Origin: Sulfurimonas sp. HSL-3221
Lineage (GTDB): Bacteria; Campylobacterota; Campylobacteria; Campylobacterales; Sulfurimonadaceae
NCBI RefSeq assembly: GCF_021044585.1
Contig: NZ_CP087998.1
Coordinates: 186,001 to 250,000 of the forward strand
DNA length: 64,000 nt
Direction of reading: 5' to 3'
The position numbers and the translations under genes are program-made. The notes below the pieces were generated by a model. It ran no database searches and had not been told where the DNA came from. It worked only from the letters and a program-made list of their open reading frames with translations. Positions 55,726-64,000 of the stretch are shown in pieces. Positions within the stretch are counted from its first letter, which is position 1; every line of letters begins with the position of its first letter.

Positions 55726-56700
55726 ATGGCAAAGAATGATCTGTTTGGCGCATCCCTGTGGGATGAATACTCCAACAAGGTAACGACACTGATGAACAAC
55801 CCCCAGCACCAGGGGGAGATCACGGAAGAGGAAGCGGCCGCGAACGGCAACAAGCTGATCGTCGCGGACTTCGGTGCGGAGAGCTGCGGTGACGCCGTAC
55901 GCCTCTACTGGGAAGTCAACCCGGAGACCGACGTCATCGAGAACTCCAAGTTCAAGAGCTTCGGCTGCGGGACGGCGATCGCCAGTTCCGATATGATGAC
56001 GCAGCTCTGTCTGGGCAAGACGGTCGACGAAGCGGTCAAGATCACCAACATCGACGTCGAGATGGCGCTGCGCGATACGCCGGACGTACCGGCCGTTCCG
56101 CCGCAGAAGATGCACTGTTCGGTCATGGCGTACGACGTCATCAAGAAAGCGGCCGGACTCTACAAGGGCGTCGACGCGGAGAGCTTCGAAGAGGAGATCA
56201 TCGTCTGCGAATGTGCCCGCGTCAGCCTCTCGACCCTCAAAGAGGTGATCAAGCTCAACGACCTGAGTACGGTCGAGCAGGTTACCGACTATACGAAAGC
56301 GGGCGGCTTCTGTAAAAGCTGTATCAAGCCGGGCGGCCACGAGGCGCGCGAATACTATCTCGTCGACATCCTCGCCGACGTCCGCCGCGAGATGGACGAA
56401 GAAAAGATGAAAGCGGCGGCCGAAGCCGGTCTCGGCGGCGATTTCGAAGCGATGACCCTGGTCCAGAAGATCAAGGCGATCGACGCGGTCGTCGACGACA
56501 ACATCCGCCAGTTCCTCATCATGGACGGCGGGAACATGGAAGTCATCGACGTCAAGGACGGCGAAGAGTACATTGACGTTTATATCCGCTACCTCGGTGC
56601 CTGCTCCGGCTGTGCGAGCTCCAGTACGGGAACGCTCTATGCCATTGAAGCGGCCCTCAAAGAGAAGCTCTCCGACAAGATCCGCGTTCTGCCGATCTGA
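55726..56700 (+). CDS. nifU: Fe-S cluster scaffold protein NifU
   Basis: NifU is the scaffold on which NifS-derived sulfur and iron are assembled. Three regions are visible: the N-terminal IscU-like domain (ADFGAESCGDAVRLYWEVNP, FKSFGCGTAIASSDMMTQL, and the cysteine in QKMHCSVMAYD near 128); a central [2Fe-2S] ferredoxin-like domain (IVCECARVS and GGFCKSCIKPGG); and the C-terminal Nfu domain with YLGACSGCASSSTGTLYAIE near 295. The full three-domain form of 324 aa is typical of Helicobacter and relatives. Confidence 0.97.
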   Translation: MAKNDLFGASLWDEYSNKVTTLMNNPQHQGEITEEEAAANGNKLIVADFGAESCGDAVRLYWEVNPETDVIENSKFKSFGCGTAIASSDMMTQLCLGKTVDEAVKITNIDVEMALRDTPDVPAVPPQKMHCSVMAYDVIKKAAGLYKGVDAESFEEEIIVCECARVSLSTLKEVIKLNDLSTVEQVTDYTKAGGFCKSCIKPGGHEAREYYLVDILADVRREMDEEKMKAAAEAGLGGDFEAMTLVQKIKAIDAVVDDNIRQFLIMDGGNMEVIDVKDGEEYIDVYIRYLGACSGCASSSTGTLYAIEAALKEKLSDKIRVLPI

Positions 56701-56837
56701 CGACATGACGAGGGGCCCGGCCCCTCTCCCCCCTCCTATCATTAACGATTTCCCCCTTTTTTTTATCAGCGGCTGTTGCTTAAATGCCGACTTTTTCTGT
56801 ACAATGCCGCCTTTCAAACGTTCACAAGGAGATAATA

Positions 56838-57407
56838 ATGTTCAAAAACATACTGGCACTGATCGGTGCCGTGACACTGGTCGCGGTGATCGGCGGATAC
56901 GCGATGTTCGGCGGCAAAGTACAGCAGCTTGACGGCGGTGCCCTTCCGGCGTATATGAAGATGTTCGGCAACATCCTGGAAAACGGGGATGCAGCGCGGG
57001 CCATGATGAAAGAGTGGAAGATCAGTGATGAAGTCACGAACGACGATGCGGCGGAACTGATCAAGGCACTGGCCGAAGAGTACAACATGCGTATCACGGG
57101 TGACGTCAAAATGTATACGAAAGATGACGCCGCGGCGACTGAAATCAAGCATGCGCGCATCTTCTCGCTCTGCAGCCTTCCAATCGCGAAGGTGTTCCTG
57201 AACTACTCCCGCTGGTACGGCGGATTCATGCCGTGCCGCATTATGCTGGTCGAATACGGCAGCGGTGAGCGCTTCCTTGTGGCGATGGACATGACGCTGG
57301 CGATCCACGGCGGCCACCCGCTCCCGGCCGATATGCTCACGATGGCTCTCTCTGTCAAAAAAGCGATGGAAGAGATTCCGGAGCGTGCCGCCAAAGGCGA
57401 CTTTTAA
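56838..57407 (+). CDS. membrane-anchored DUF302 protein
   Basis: From the ATG at 56838, which follows AAGGAGATAATA, the protein has 189 residues; an in-frame codon at 56784 is not preferred. One N-terminal hydrophobic segment (ILALIGAVTLVAVIGGYAMF) acts as signal or anchor. The rest fits the DUF302 domain: ITGDVKMYTKDDAAATEI, IFSLCSLPIAKVFLNYSRWY and MPCRIMLVEYGSGERFLVAM. DUF302 proteins are widespread in sulfur- and metal-handling bacteria but have no defined reaction. Two cysteines (SLCSL, MPCRI) are conserved-looking. A terminator follows. Confidence 0.85.
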   Translation: MFKNILALIGAVTLVAVIGGYAMFGGKVQQLDGGALPAYMKMFGNILENGDAARAMMKEWKISDEVTNDDAAELIKALAEEYNMRITGDVKMYTKDDAAATEIKHARIFSLCSLPIAKVFLNYSRWYGGFMPCRIMLVEYGSGERFLVAMDMTLAIHGGHPLPADMLTMALSVKKAMEEIPERAAKGDF

Positions 57408-57416
57408 CTTCTACTT

Positions 57417-57452
57417 GTTCGGGCCCTCTTTGGCCTGAACATCCTCTTTTTT
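57417..57452 (+). terminator. rho-independent terminator after DUF302 gene
   Basis: GTTCGGGCC pairs with GGCCTGAAC (one mismatch, six-base loop) and is followed by ATCCTCTTTTTT. Confidence 0.75.
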
Positions 57453-57476
57453 ACCCCGGATAGTCTACAATCCAGT

Positions 57477-57923
57477 ATGCATTTTATTTTATATGTTCAT
57501 ATTCTTTCCGCAACGGCATGGATCGGCGGGTCGCTGCTGCTTTTCGCGCTGGGCGTCTTGCTGCGCGACAAAGAGGCCCAGCGGCAGACCTATGAGCATC
57601 TGGGGCCCATCTACGGCTGGTTCGAGGTCTTCTGGCTGGTCTCGCTCTGGGTGACGGGGACGCTGCTCTATCTGCACCACGGTTTCCACGAGGTCTTCAA
57701 ATACGCCTACGACTCGGAACTGTCGCAGATGATGCACCACAAGGTCTACCTGGTCATCGTTTTGACGATGTTAACGTTTGTTCATTTAGTGATCGCCTTC
57801 AAAACGCACATGATCAGCCGGACGAAATGGCAGCAGTTCCTCTCGCGGGGGAGTTCGCTGGGGATCTTCTTTCTGAACCTGATCATCCTCTGGTATGCGA
57901 TCGGCGTGCGGAGTATGTTGTAG
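57477..57923 (+). CDS. CopD-like four-TM membrane protein
   Basis: This 148-residue inner-membrane protein has four hydrophobic segments (near residues 5-27, 47-67, 87-108 and 124-145). Conserved-looking histidines occur in FILYVHILSATAWIGGSLLL (His8), YLHHGFHEVF (near 63), MHHKVYLVI (near 85) and TFVHLVIAF. This pattern fits the CopD/DUF2269-type proteins that bind haem or copper. The start at 57477 follows a weak ribosome-binding site. A role in metal or redox handling is inferred from family resemblance only. Confidence 0.75.
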   Translation: MHFILYVHILSATAWIGGSLLLFALGVLLRDKEAQRQTYEHLGPIYGWFEVFWLVSLWVTGTLLYLHHGFHEVFKYAYDSELSQMMHHKVYLVIVLTMLTFVHLVIAFKTHMISRTKWQQFLSRGSSLGIFFLNLIILWYAIGVRSML

Positions 57924-57978
57924 CCGATGAGAGTACGGATGAGAAAGTGCCCGGAGCAGTTGACAAAGGCGGTATGTG

Positions 57979-58686
57979 ATGGTTTACCGGATTGACCGCA
58001 AAGATCTCTGGGATCTCCGGTTCCTTGAGAAGATCTACCGCGACATGGAGCACGACTACTACTGGAGCGACGATTTTTCCGAGGCGATGTACCTTGCGCT
58101 CGCCAATGCCGGCTTCATCAGCGTGTCGCTGGAGTATGGCGGCAGCCAGCTTCTGCTGGGGGAGATCCAGCGGGCGTACGCGCTGCTGCGTTTCGATGAG
58201 ATGCATGTCAGCAAAAAGGTGGCGAAACTGCTGCGGGGGGCGAACTACCGGCTCGCGTTCAACACGGCATTCGACGACGTTGTCCGCGGGATACAGGCCT
58301 CGCATGACGCATGTTGGATGGTCGGGAAGTACGAGACGCTGATGCGGCGTCTGAATGCGAACAGCAGTGAAGCTTTCAGGCTCTTTAGCGTGGAGCTGTT
58401 CGACGAGGGGACCGGTACCCTCGTTGCCGGCGAGATCGGTTACATTACGGCCAACAACGTCTATACGAGCCTCTCGGGGTTCCACAGTGCCGAACGGCGC
58501 TACAGCAGCTGGGGAACACTGCAGCTGGTCCTGCTGGGCCGGCATCTGCAAAAGGCCGGGTTGCGCTTTTGGAATCTGGGGCATCCCTACATGAAGTACA
58601 AGAGCGATCTGGGTGCCGTGGTTGTTCCGCGGCGCACGTTTTTGAAGCTCTGGTATCCGCGCCGGTTCGGTTCGCTCGCCCTCTAG
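57979..58686 (+). CDS. Aat-like leucyl/phenylalanyl-tRNA-protein transferase family protein
   Basis: This 235-residue protein has the GNAT-like fold of Aat, which adds Leu or Phe to protein N-termini to mark them for ClpAP. The order of conserved parts is similar: LGEIQRAYALLRFDEMHVSK, then YRLAFNTAFDDVVRGIQASH near 92, CWMVGKYETLMRRL (in place of the TWI-type motif), VELFDEGTGTLVAGEIGYIT near 145 and NLGHPYMKYKSDLGAVVVPR near 205. Several Aat hallmarks are changed, notably the usual FPW segment, so it may be a divergent paralogue with another acceptor. The ATG at 57979 is preferred over the GTG one codon earlier. Confidence 0.7.
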   Translation: MVYRIDRKDLWDLRFLEKIYRDMEHDYYWSDDFSEAMYLALANAGFISVSLEYGGSQLLLGEIQRAYALLRFDEMHVSKKVAKLLRGANYRLAFNTAFDDVVRGIQASHDACWMVGKYETLMRRLNANSSEAFRLFSVELFDEGTGTLVAGEIGYITANNVYTSLSGFHSAERRYSSWGTLQLVLLGRHLQKAGLRFWNLGHPYMKYKSDLGAVVVPRRTFLKLWYPRRFGSLAL

Positions 58687-58715
58687 CGGTGAGGTGCTCC
58701 TGGAGAAGTCTGCCT

Positions 58716-60188
58716 TTACAGGTTCTTGTCGAACCAGTTGGCGACTTCGGAGCGGATGGTGTGGCGCAGCTGGATCCCGGCGAGGAAATCGCTGTGCTGT
58801 GCCTTGTTGAGCATCGTTACAAGGGCGTTGCGGCGCTTGGAGAGGAAGGGGTGGTCGATCTGGTGCGGGTCGCCCATGACGACGAGGCGCGTCTCGTCGC
58901 CCATCCGGGTCCCGATCAGCTTCATCGTCGCGTTCGTCATATTCTGCGCCTCGTCGATGATGACGAATTTGCGCGAGATCGTCGTCCCGCGCATGTGGGC
59001 GATATCCATTACCTCGATGTTGTACTTGGCCATGAAAAGCTCCGTCGCGTTTTCGCGCTTGGTGGAGTTCGTATTGCCGGTGAACTCCACCTGTGATTCG
59101 ATGGAGTGTTTGTTCTGGTGCTCGATGGTGTAGTTGATGGCGGAGTAGAGCGGGTACATGAAGTAGCCGAGCTTCTCGTGTTCGTCCCCTTTGCGGAAGC
59201 CCAGTTCCGCCTGCGGATCGGAAGCGGTGACGGTATTGCGCGCGTAGACGATCCCCTCGACGATCCCCTCTTTGACCATCTCCAGTCCCGCCTGCAGGGC
59301 CATCAGGGTTTTGCCCGAACCGGTGGAGCCGGCGACGACGGTCAGGTGGTTCTGGGGATGGGTGAGAATGGTGTAGTAGAACTTCTGCTCCAGGTTGATG
59401 GGGCGGATCAGGGTCTCGTCGAAATACTCCCCGAAGCGCTTGTCGAAGTCGCACCACTCCAGGTGGCCGTTGTAGGTGAGCGCATAGCGCTGCAGCCCGG
59501 TTTCATATATCTCGTTGTGCCCTTCGCTGGTGGCCTCCTGGATAAAGCTGAACTGTTCAAAATTGCGGAAGTCGTTCTGCGGGTCGAGGACGGGTTCCTC
59601 GTGGTAGGTGACGGTGTGGGCGAACTCGATGGCGTCGGGGCGTTCGACGCTGGCATTTTTCAGGCTCTGCGCCTCGATTCCCTGGACTTCGGCCGCAATC
59701 TTGAAGGAGATGTCGTTGGTGACGAGTTTGAGATGGTAGTCCGCGGCGATCTCGGCGATCTTGGCGTCGTTGAAGCCCTTCGGTTCGGAGTAGGATTTGG
59801 CAATGCGGTACTCTTCGCGGTAGATGATCAGCAGCTCGACGTTCGTGTCGCCCTCCGCCTCGGGGTTGAGGTCCGGGGCGAAGGGGAGGGTGAGACGGTA
59901 GTAGCAGTCGCTGTTGTTGGGCGCCGTCTCGCGCGAACGGCGCAGCGGTTCGGGCAGGGCGTCGAAGGTCAGGGTCTGCCCCACCTCGTAATCGGCGAGC
60001 CGGAAGAACTCCCGGGCCCGGAAGCCGGCGTCCGAGCGCATGTCGTCTTTTTTGTTATTGAGCTCGGCAAGCACCGTGTTGGTGATGGCGACAATATTTT
60101 TGTTGTTCTCGGAAATGCGCAGGATGTTGGCCGGATCATCGAGAATGACTGAGGTGTCGAGGAGATAGCATTTTTGTGTGGGACTCAT
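58716..60188 (-). CDS. PIN-domain plus PhoH-like ATPase
   Basis: The protein of 490 residues joins an N-terminal PIN nuclease-like domain (KCYLLDTSVILDDPANIL near 6; acidic residues in NTVLAELNNKKDD and KLVTNDISFKI near 150) to a C-terminal PhoH ATPase/helicase domain with Walker A AGSTGSGKTLMALQAG (near 285) and Walker B KFVIIDEAQNMTN (near 400). VMGDPHQIDHPFL is the third PhoH motif. This is the YlaK/PhoH2 arrangement, linked to RNA unwinding and cleavage. The PIN and ATPase residues look intact. Confidence 0.92.
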   Translation of the reverse strand: MSPTQKCYLLDTSVILDDPANILRISENNKNIVAITNTVLAELNNKKDDMRSDAGFRAREFFRLADYEVGQTLTFDALPEPLRRSRETAPNNSDCYYRLTLPFAPDLNPEAEGDTNVELLIIYREEYRIAKSYSEPKGFNDAKIAEIAADYHLKLVTNDISFKIAAEVQGIEAQSLKNASVERPDAIEFAHTVTYHEEPVLDPQNDFRNFEQFSFIQEATSEGHNEIYETGLQRYALTYNGHLEWCDFDKRFGEYFDETLIRPINLEQKFYYTILTHPQNHLTVVAGSTGSGKTLMALQAGLEMVKEGIVEGIVYARNTVTASDPQAELGFRKGDEHEKLGYFMYPLYSAINYTIEHQNKHSIESQVEFTGNTNSTKRENATELFMAKYNIEVMDIAHMRGTTISRKFVIIDEAQNMTNATMKLIGTRMGDETRLVVMGDPHQIDHPFLSKRRNALVTMLNKAQHSDFLAGIQLRHTIRSEVANWFDKNL

Positions 60189-60284
60189 GGAAAGAGCATC
60201 CTTCGGTTATATGAGTTACATTGATTATAACCCCGGAAAGCTTAATGCGAAAGGATGCGGTGGATGAAGTTTGGGCAGCACGCT

Positions 60285-61361
60285 TTACACGTGGTAATAG
60301 CGTGTGACTCCCTCTATGGTGCGCCCCATATTGAGCAGGAGCATATCGGCGACGACAAGGGCGGCCATCGCTTCGCAGACGACGGAACCGCGGATGGCGA
60401 CGCAGGGGTCGTGGCGTCCCTTGAGCGCGAAATCGACCTCTTCGCCCTCGGTGGTGGTCGTGTGCTGCTCTCGGAAAATGGAGGGGGTCGGTTTGAAGTA
60501 GACGCTGAGGCGAACCGCGTCCCCGTTGCTGATCCCGCCGAGGATGCCGCCGCTGTGGTTGGATTCGAAGCCGCTGTTGCGTATTGGGTCGTTGTTCTCT
60601 GACCCGTGCAGGCGCGTCCCCAGAAGGCCGTCGCCGATCTCGACGGCCTTGACGGCGTTGATGCCCATCATCGCGTCGGCGAGGACGGCGTCGAGCTTGT
60701 AGTAGAGCGGTTCGCCGAGGCCCACCGGAAGGTTCTCGATATGGACCTGTGCGACCCCGCCGACGGAGTCATGGTCGTTTTTGGCGAGCAGGATCGCGTC
60801 TTTTTGCGCCTGCTCCACGCTGGGATCGAGGGCGTAGATCTCGCTGGTGACGACGTGGTCGAAGTCGAAGCTGCTTGCGGCGATCCCCGCGATCTCGCTG
60901 ATGCCGCTTTTGACGGTGATGCCGACCTCGCGCAGCATCAGTTTGGCAATGGCCCCCGCCGCGACGCGGGCCGCCGTTTCGCGGGCACTGGAACGCCCGC
61001 CCCCGCGGTAGTCGCGGATGCCGAACTTGTGCCAGTAGGTGTAGTCGGCGTGGCCGGGGCGGAAGATATCTTTGATATTGGAGTAGTCTTTGGATTTCTG
61101 GTTGGTGTTGTAGATGACCATCGCAATCGGGGTGCCGGTGCTTTTGCCTTCGAATACCCCGCTGAGGATCTCGACCGCGTCGTCCTCTTTGCGGGCCGTG
61201 GCGTAGGCGTTCTGTCCCGGCTTGCGGCGGTCGAGCTCGCGCTGAATGTAGGCCTCGTCGATCGTGAGGCCGGCGGGAACGCCGTCGACGACGCAGCCGA
61301 TCGCCTTGCCGTGGGATTCGCCGAAGGTGGTGAAACTGAAGCGGATGCCGAAACGGTTCAT
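60285..61361 (-). CDS. aroC: chorismate synthase
   Basis: AroC makes chorismate from EPSP, the last step of the shikimate pathway, using reduced flavin. Family motifs are the N-terminal [20 protein letters not shown], then [20 protein letters not shown] near 105 and [18 protein letters not shown] near 125, and the C-terminal FKPTPSIF region. It has 358 aa, as usual. Its ATG overlaps the stop of rnc by 4 bp (both on the minus strand), so they are cotranscribed. Confidence 0.97.
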   Translation of the reverse strand: MNRFGIRFSFTTFGESHGKAIGCVVDGVPAGLTIDEAYIQRELDRRKPGQNAYATARKEDDAVEILSGVFEGKSTGTPIAMVIYNTNQKSKDYSNIKDIFRPGHADYTYWHKFGIRDYRGGGRSSARETAARVAAGAIAKLMLREVGITVKSGISEIAGIAASSFDFDHVVTSEIYALDPSVEQAQKDAILLAKNDHDSVGGVAQVHIENLPVGLGEPLYYKLDAVLADAMMGINAVKAVEIGDGLLGTRLHGSENNDPIRNSGFESNHSGGILGGISNGDAVRLSVYFKPTPSIFREQHTTTTEGEEVDFALKGRHDPCVAIRGSVVCEAMAALVVADMLLLNMGRTIEGVTRYYHV

Positions 61362-62038
61362 GAAAGCTCCTCTTTGAGTCGGGCGATGGTTTGCTGGGCC
61401 GCCTCCTGCTGGGCGGTTTTTTTGCTCTTGCCGGTGGCTTTGGCGTACTCCTTGCCGTCGATCACGATGGCGATGGTGAACTCTTTCTTGTGGTCAGGGC
61501 CGCTGCTGCCCACGAGGCGGTACTCGGGGGTGATGCCGAAGTGCGCCTGGGTCAGCTCCTGCAGCGCCGTCTTGTGGTCTTTGAAGAGGGTGTCGAGGGA
61601 GATCTCTTTATAGACGCTCTCCAGCAGGGTGGTCGCGATCGTTTTGACCGGGGCGAGTCCCGCTTCGAGGTAGATGGCGCCGATCACGGCTTCGAAGGCG
61701 TTGGAGAGCAGAGAGGGTTTGGTGCGTCCGCCGTTGTTTTCTTCGGCGTTGGAGAGGAAGATGGCCTGGCCCAGCTTGATATGGTTGGCCAGGCGCGCGA
61801 AACCCTCTTCGTTGACAAGGGAGGCCCGCATCTTGGAGAGTTTGCCCTCGTCGTGCTTGGGGAAGTGCTCAAAGAGGTACTCGCCGACGATGAGGTCGAG
61901 GACGGCGTCGCCCAGGAATTCGAGGCGTTCGTTATTGTAGGGCTGTTTGAAACTTTTATGCGTCAGGGCTTCGCGCAGCAGCTGTTTGTTTTCGAAGGTG
62001 TAGCCGAGCGTCTGCTCAATACGCGCCATCTGGTCCAT
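61358..62038 (-). CDS. rnc: ribonuclease III
   Basis: RNase III cuts double-stranded RNA in rRNA and mRNA maturation. The signature [20 protein letters not shown] (near residue 36) contains the catalytic Glu/Asp. A second metal site is in [14 protein letters not shown] (near 115). A C-terminal double-stranded-RNA-binding domain ([20 protein letters not shown] and [20 protein letters not shown]) completes the 226 aa. It is followed by aroC and preceded by rnhA with 2 bp between. Confidence 0.97.
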   Translation of the reverse strand: MDQMARIEQTLGYTFENKQLLREALTHKSFKQPYNNERLEFLGDAVLDLIVGEYLFEHFPKHDEGKLSKMRASLVNEEGFARLANHIKLGQAIFLSNAEENNGGRTKPSLLSNAFEAVIGAIYLEAGLAPVKTIATTLLESVYKEISLDTLFKDHKTALQELTQAHFGITPEYRLVGSSGPDHKKEFTIAIVIDGKEYAKATGKSKKTAQQEAAQQTIARLKEELS

Positions 62039-62040
62039 GC

Positions 62041-62466
62041 TTATCCTCTTTTCATCTTTTCGGCGACGCCCCGGGCCAGGGTGTCGCAGCGTTCGTTTTC
62101 CGGGTGGCCGTCATGGCCCCGGACCCAGGTCGCTTTGATACGGTGGGGGGCGCTGGCGACGATGTAGTCACGCCAGAGATCGGGGTTCTTCACCTTGGCG
62201 AAATCGCGTTTGATCCAGTTCTGAAGCCACTCGTTGATCCCCTTGACGACGTAGGAGGAGTCCGAGACGATCTCCACGTCGCAGGGCTCTTTGAGGGCTT
62301 TGAGACCTTCGATGACGCCGCGCAGTTCCATACGGTTGTTGGTCGTATGGGGTTCGCCGCCGCTGAGCTCGCGCTCTTTGTCGCCGAAGCGCAGGATCGT
62401 CCCGTAGCCGCCGGGGCCGGGGTTGCCCAGGGCGGAACCGTCACTGAACAGGGTGATATGTTTCAT
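62041..62466 (-). CDS. rnhA: ribonuclease HI
   Basis: RNase HI degrades RNA in RNA-DNA hybrids. Starting at the ATG at 62466, the protein has 141 residues. Catalytic residues are Asp in [20 protein letters not shown], Glu in [13 protein letters not shown], Asp in [14 protein letters not shown], and the final His/Asp in [17 protein letters not shown]. An upstream in-frame extension of 49 residues overlaps the LapB-like gene in another frame and is not used. The ATG overlaps the upstream stop (ATGA). Confidence 0.96.
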   Translation of the reverse strand: MKHITLFSDGSALGNPGPGGYGTILRFGDKERELSGGEPHTTNNRMELRGVIEGLKALKEPCDVEIVSDSSYVVKGINEWLQNWIKRDFAKVKNPDLWRDYIVASAPHRIKATWVRGHDGHPENERCDTLARGVAEKMKRG

Positions 62467-63527
62467 ACTTCGTAAGCCCTTTCCGAGCGTTCCGACGGGG
62501 CGAAATCCGCTACGGCTTTGCCCAGCAGCGGTTCGGTGACGACGGAATCGATCGTATGGCAGTTCGGGCAGCGGTGGAACGGGAAAGGGAAGATCTGCTT
62601 GCAGTGGCCGCACAGGTATTCAAACTGCAGGGTTGCCCCGCTTTGGCCGCTTTGGCGAAGTTTGATCAAAACATCCAGTTCGAATTCGGAACTGTTCTGA
62701 GCAAGATTCACGCTTCCTCTGGCGCTATACAGCTGCCGCAAATAGCCATCACCTGAAATTATATCCAAATTCAGGTGCTCCTCGGGTAAATACCACAGGA
62801 TGTCCGCGATGATGCGGCTGGCGGAGAGCTCCAGGGCCGCCCAGGCCACTGCCGGGTCGTGGCGGAAAAGGTATTCGAAGGTGAGGTAGGTGAGGGTGTG
62901 GTGTTCGCGGTACTCTTCGGCGAGCCGCCGGCATTTCGCCGCCGTATCGGTTCGGGCGTCCTGCAGCAGGCTGACGGTTTCGAGGTAGCGGCGGTCGCCG
63001 GCGATGTCGTTGCCGAGTTCGTCGAGGGGTTCGAGCACCTGCAGGGCCTTGTCAAAACTCCGGAGCCGTTCGTAGGTGAAAAGCAGCAGCTTCAGCGCCT
63101 GCGGCGTGCGGGGAAAACGGCCGAGGATCTTGAGCAGGATCGTCTCGCACCGCTCCAGGAAGCCGGCTTTAAAATAGGTCTGGGCGAGCAGCAGCAGCAG
63201 TTCGCGGCGACGGTGGGGCTCGTGCTGCATCTCCAGAAGGCTGCGGTAGATCGCGACGGCCTGTTCGAAATCGCCGTTTTGCACATAGGTCTGGGCGACG
63301 AGCAGCCATGACTTCTGCGAGACGGCGCTGCTGCCAATCTCGCGGTGGAGTTCGGTCTGGGAGGGGGGCTTGGTAAACGAGCGGAGGAAGCGTTCGAGGT
63401 AGCGGTGGTCCTCCTTGCTGCGCAGCCGTCCCCACCAGTAGCTCACGAACGCGATGATGAAGATCAGGGCGACGAAGACGATGATGCCGAATAGCGGGTC
63501 GCGGAATTCGATAAAGAGGCTGTTCAC
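62463..63527 (-). CDS. LapB/YciM-like membrane-anchored TPR protein with zinc ribbon
   Basis: This 354-residue protein has one N-terminal membrane segment (GIIVFVALIFIIAFVSYWWG, residues 13-32). TPR-like helices follow (for example LVAQTYVQNGDFEQAVAIYR near 76 and LLLLAQTYFKAGFLERCETI near 108). A C-terminal rubredoxin-like zinc ribbon (CGHCKQIFPFPFHRCPNCH near 308) ends the fold. This architecture is that of LapB/YciM, which in Escherichia coli controls LpxC turnover and lipopolysaccharide synthesis. The same role here is inference. It is the first gene of the LapB-like-rnhA-rnc-aroC cluster. Confidence 0.8.
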   Translation of the reverse strand: MNSLFIEFRDPLFGIIVFVALIFIIAFVSYWWGRLRSKEDHRYLERFLRSFTKPPSQTELHREIGSSAVSQKSWLLVAQTYVQNGDFEQAVAIYRSLLEMQHEPHRRRELLLLLAQTYFKAGFLERCETILLKILGRFPRTPQALKLLLFTYERLRSFDKALQVLEPLDELGNDIAGDRRYLETVSLLQDARTDTAAKCRRLAEEYREHHTLTYLTFEYLFRHDPAVAWAALELSASRIIADILWYLPEEHLNLDIISGDGYLRQLYSARGSVNLAQNSSEFELDVLIKLRQSGQSGATLQFEYLCGHCKQIFPFPFHRCPNCHTIDSVVTEPLLGKAVADFAPSERSERAYEV

Positions 63528-63638
63528 GTCGGCTCCTGTCGCACTGCCTTGGGGGGTCTTGGATTGCAGCCATTATAGCGCTTTTGAACTTTTCGGAGAA
63601 AATGAGATAAAAATGTGACGAAAAAAACTGATAAAACA

Positions 63639-63668
63639 TTGACATTACTTCGCCAAAAAGGGTAGAAT
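63639..63668 (+). promoter_or_regulatory. sigma70-type promoter for the resolvase-like gene
   Basis: A consensus -35 TTGACA (63639-63644), an 18-bp spacer and -10 TAGAAT (63663-63668) lie 38 bp before the ATG at 63707. Confidence 0.7.
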
Positions 63669-63706
63669 GACGTTGAAACTGGAGAATGCGAAAGGTTTAT
63701 ACGTCA

Positions 63707-64000
63707 ATGATATTCAGTTATATCCGTGCCGACAGCCACTTTCACGGTGTATACGAACAGCTGAAAGTGATCAGTGCCTATGCCAAGAAACATGATCTGG
63801 TGATCGAAGACGAGATGGTTGATCAGCTGTCGCAGAACAGCCGCCTCAGTGAACGTGACGAGGCTGTGCGTTATATGCGCCAGCCCGAACACATGGGCGG
63901 TACGCTGCTGATCTACGACCTGTGGGTGCTCAGCAGCAATATCGAGGATGTCGTGCAGATGTTTAGCTGTCTGCTGAAAAACGGCATCGAAACCCACTTG
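63707..64000 (+). CDS. serine-recombinase (resolvase)-like N-terminal domain protein, 3' truncated by window
   Basis: The visible 98 residues begin MIFSYIRADSHFHGVYEQLK and run to the window edge without a stop. IFSYIRAD and the later LLIYDLWVLSSNIEDVVQMF follow the resolvase/invertase N-terminal domain, where the first strand normally carries the catalytic serine downstream of an RVS motif. Here the segment reads RADSHFHG, and whether the serine is catalytic is uncertain. Similar proteins are common in Campylobacterota. A clear promoter precedes it. Confidence 0.7.
   Translation, partial: MIFSYIRADSHFHGVYEQLKVISAYAKKHDLVIEDEMVDQLSQNSRLSERDEAVRYMRQPEHMGGTLLIYDLWVLSSNIEDVVQMFSCLLKNGIETHL

Noticed and set aside
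56710..56726. GAGGGGC/GCCCCTC hairpin after nifU as terminator
   Set aside because: The stem is good but no T-run follows directly, so a rho-independent terminator is not supported.
59106..60152. Open frame of 348 codons on the plus strand opposite the PhoH gene
   Set aside because: The minus strand carries intact PIN and PhoH motifs; the plus-strand product is a low-complexity Val/Gly/Asp shadow.
60606..61613. Long plus-strand frame opposite aroC and rnc
   Set aside because: It is a shadow of chorismate synthase and RNase III.

Overview
The window reads as a chromosomal segment of a GC-rich member of the Campylobacterota (Sulfurimonas/Hydrogenimonas-like). The inference rests on PorGDAB pyruvate:ferredoxin oxidoreductase in G-D-A-B order, the NifS/NifU pair, LuxS, the tig-clpP-def-comM gene order and the general protein style. 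No rRNA or tRNA gene was recognised, so the genus is not fixed.

Left flank (1-14588): a truncated outer-membrane porin, alpha-carbonic anhydrase, a peptide-type ABC solute-binding protein, a phosphoglycolate-phosphatase-like HAD enzyme, porGDAB, luxS with a coupled small gene, a YeiH-type transporter, then envelope genes (M23 peptidase, DUF4395 membrane protein, Tat-exported M15/DUF882 protein, YcbB-type L,D-transpeptidase). It ends in the 3' half of comM.

Mobile element (14589-50709, 36121 bp): a complete Tn7-like transposon sits inside comM between Walker A and Walker B. Both termini start TGTCATTTCC, several repeats of about 18 bp (TnsB sites) lie at the ends, and GCCGC is duplicated on both sides. 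Fusing the two comM halves at the duplication restores an open frame through a conserved motif. The transposition module is tnsA-tnsB-tnsC-tniQ plus a zinc-finger protein that matches TnsF, the comM target selector described for Tn6022-like elements. A TnsE-like gene lies 17 kb away in the opposite orientation. The element is visibly more AT-rich than its flanks.

Cargo: a membrane protein, an exported thermonuclease, a lipoprotein, a giant exported SpvB/FG-GAP/RHS protein (about 3795 aa) ending in a GH-E nuclease toxin with a SUFU-type immunity gene, a PLD-like/membrane protein pair behind a terminator hairpin, and a WYL regulator divergent from a three-gene ubiquitin-like conjugation operon (Ubl, DUF6791-ThiF fusion, DUF6527). 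Next come a DUF488 pair, a small HTH regulator, and a second exported RHS protein with a type-33-like toxin tip and a DUF4279 neighbour. The cargo is largely conflict and defence material.

Right flank (50710-64000): the 5' half of comM, then def, clpP and tig on the minus strand; nifS-nifU; DUF302 and CopD-like membrane proteins; an Aat-like acyltransferase; a PIN-PhoH ATPase; and an aroC-rnc-rnhA-LapB-like cluster. The window ends in a resolvase-like gene cut by the edge. Ordinary housekeeping regions carry few surprises; most of the interest lies in the transposon.
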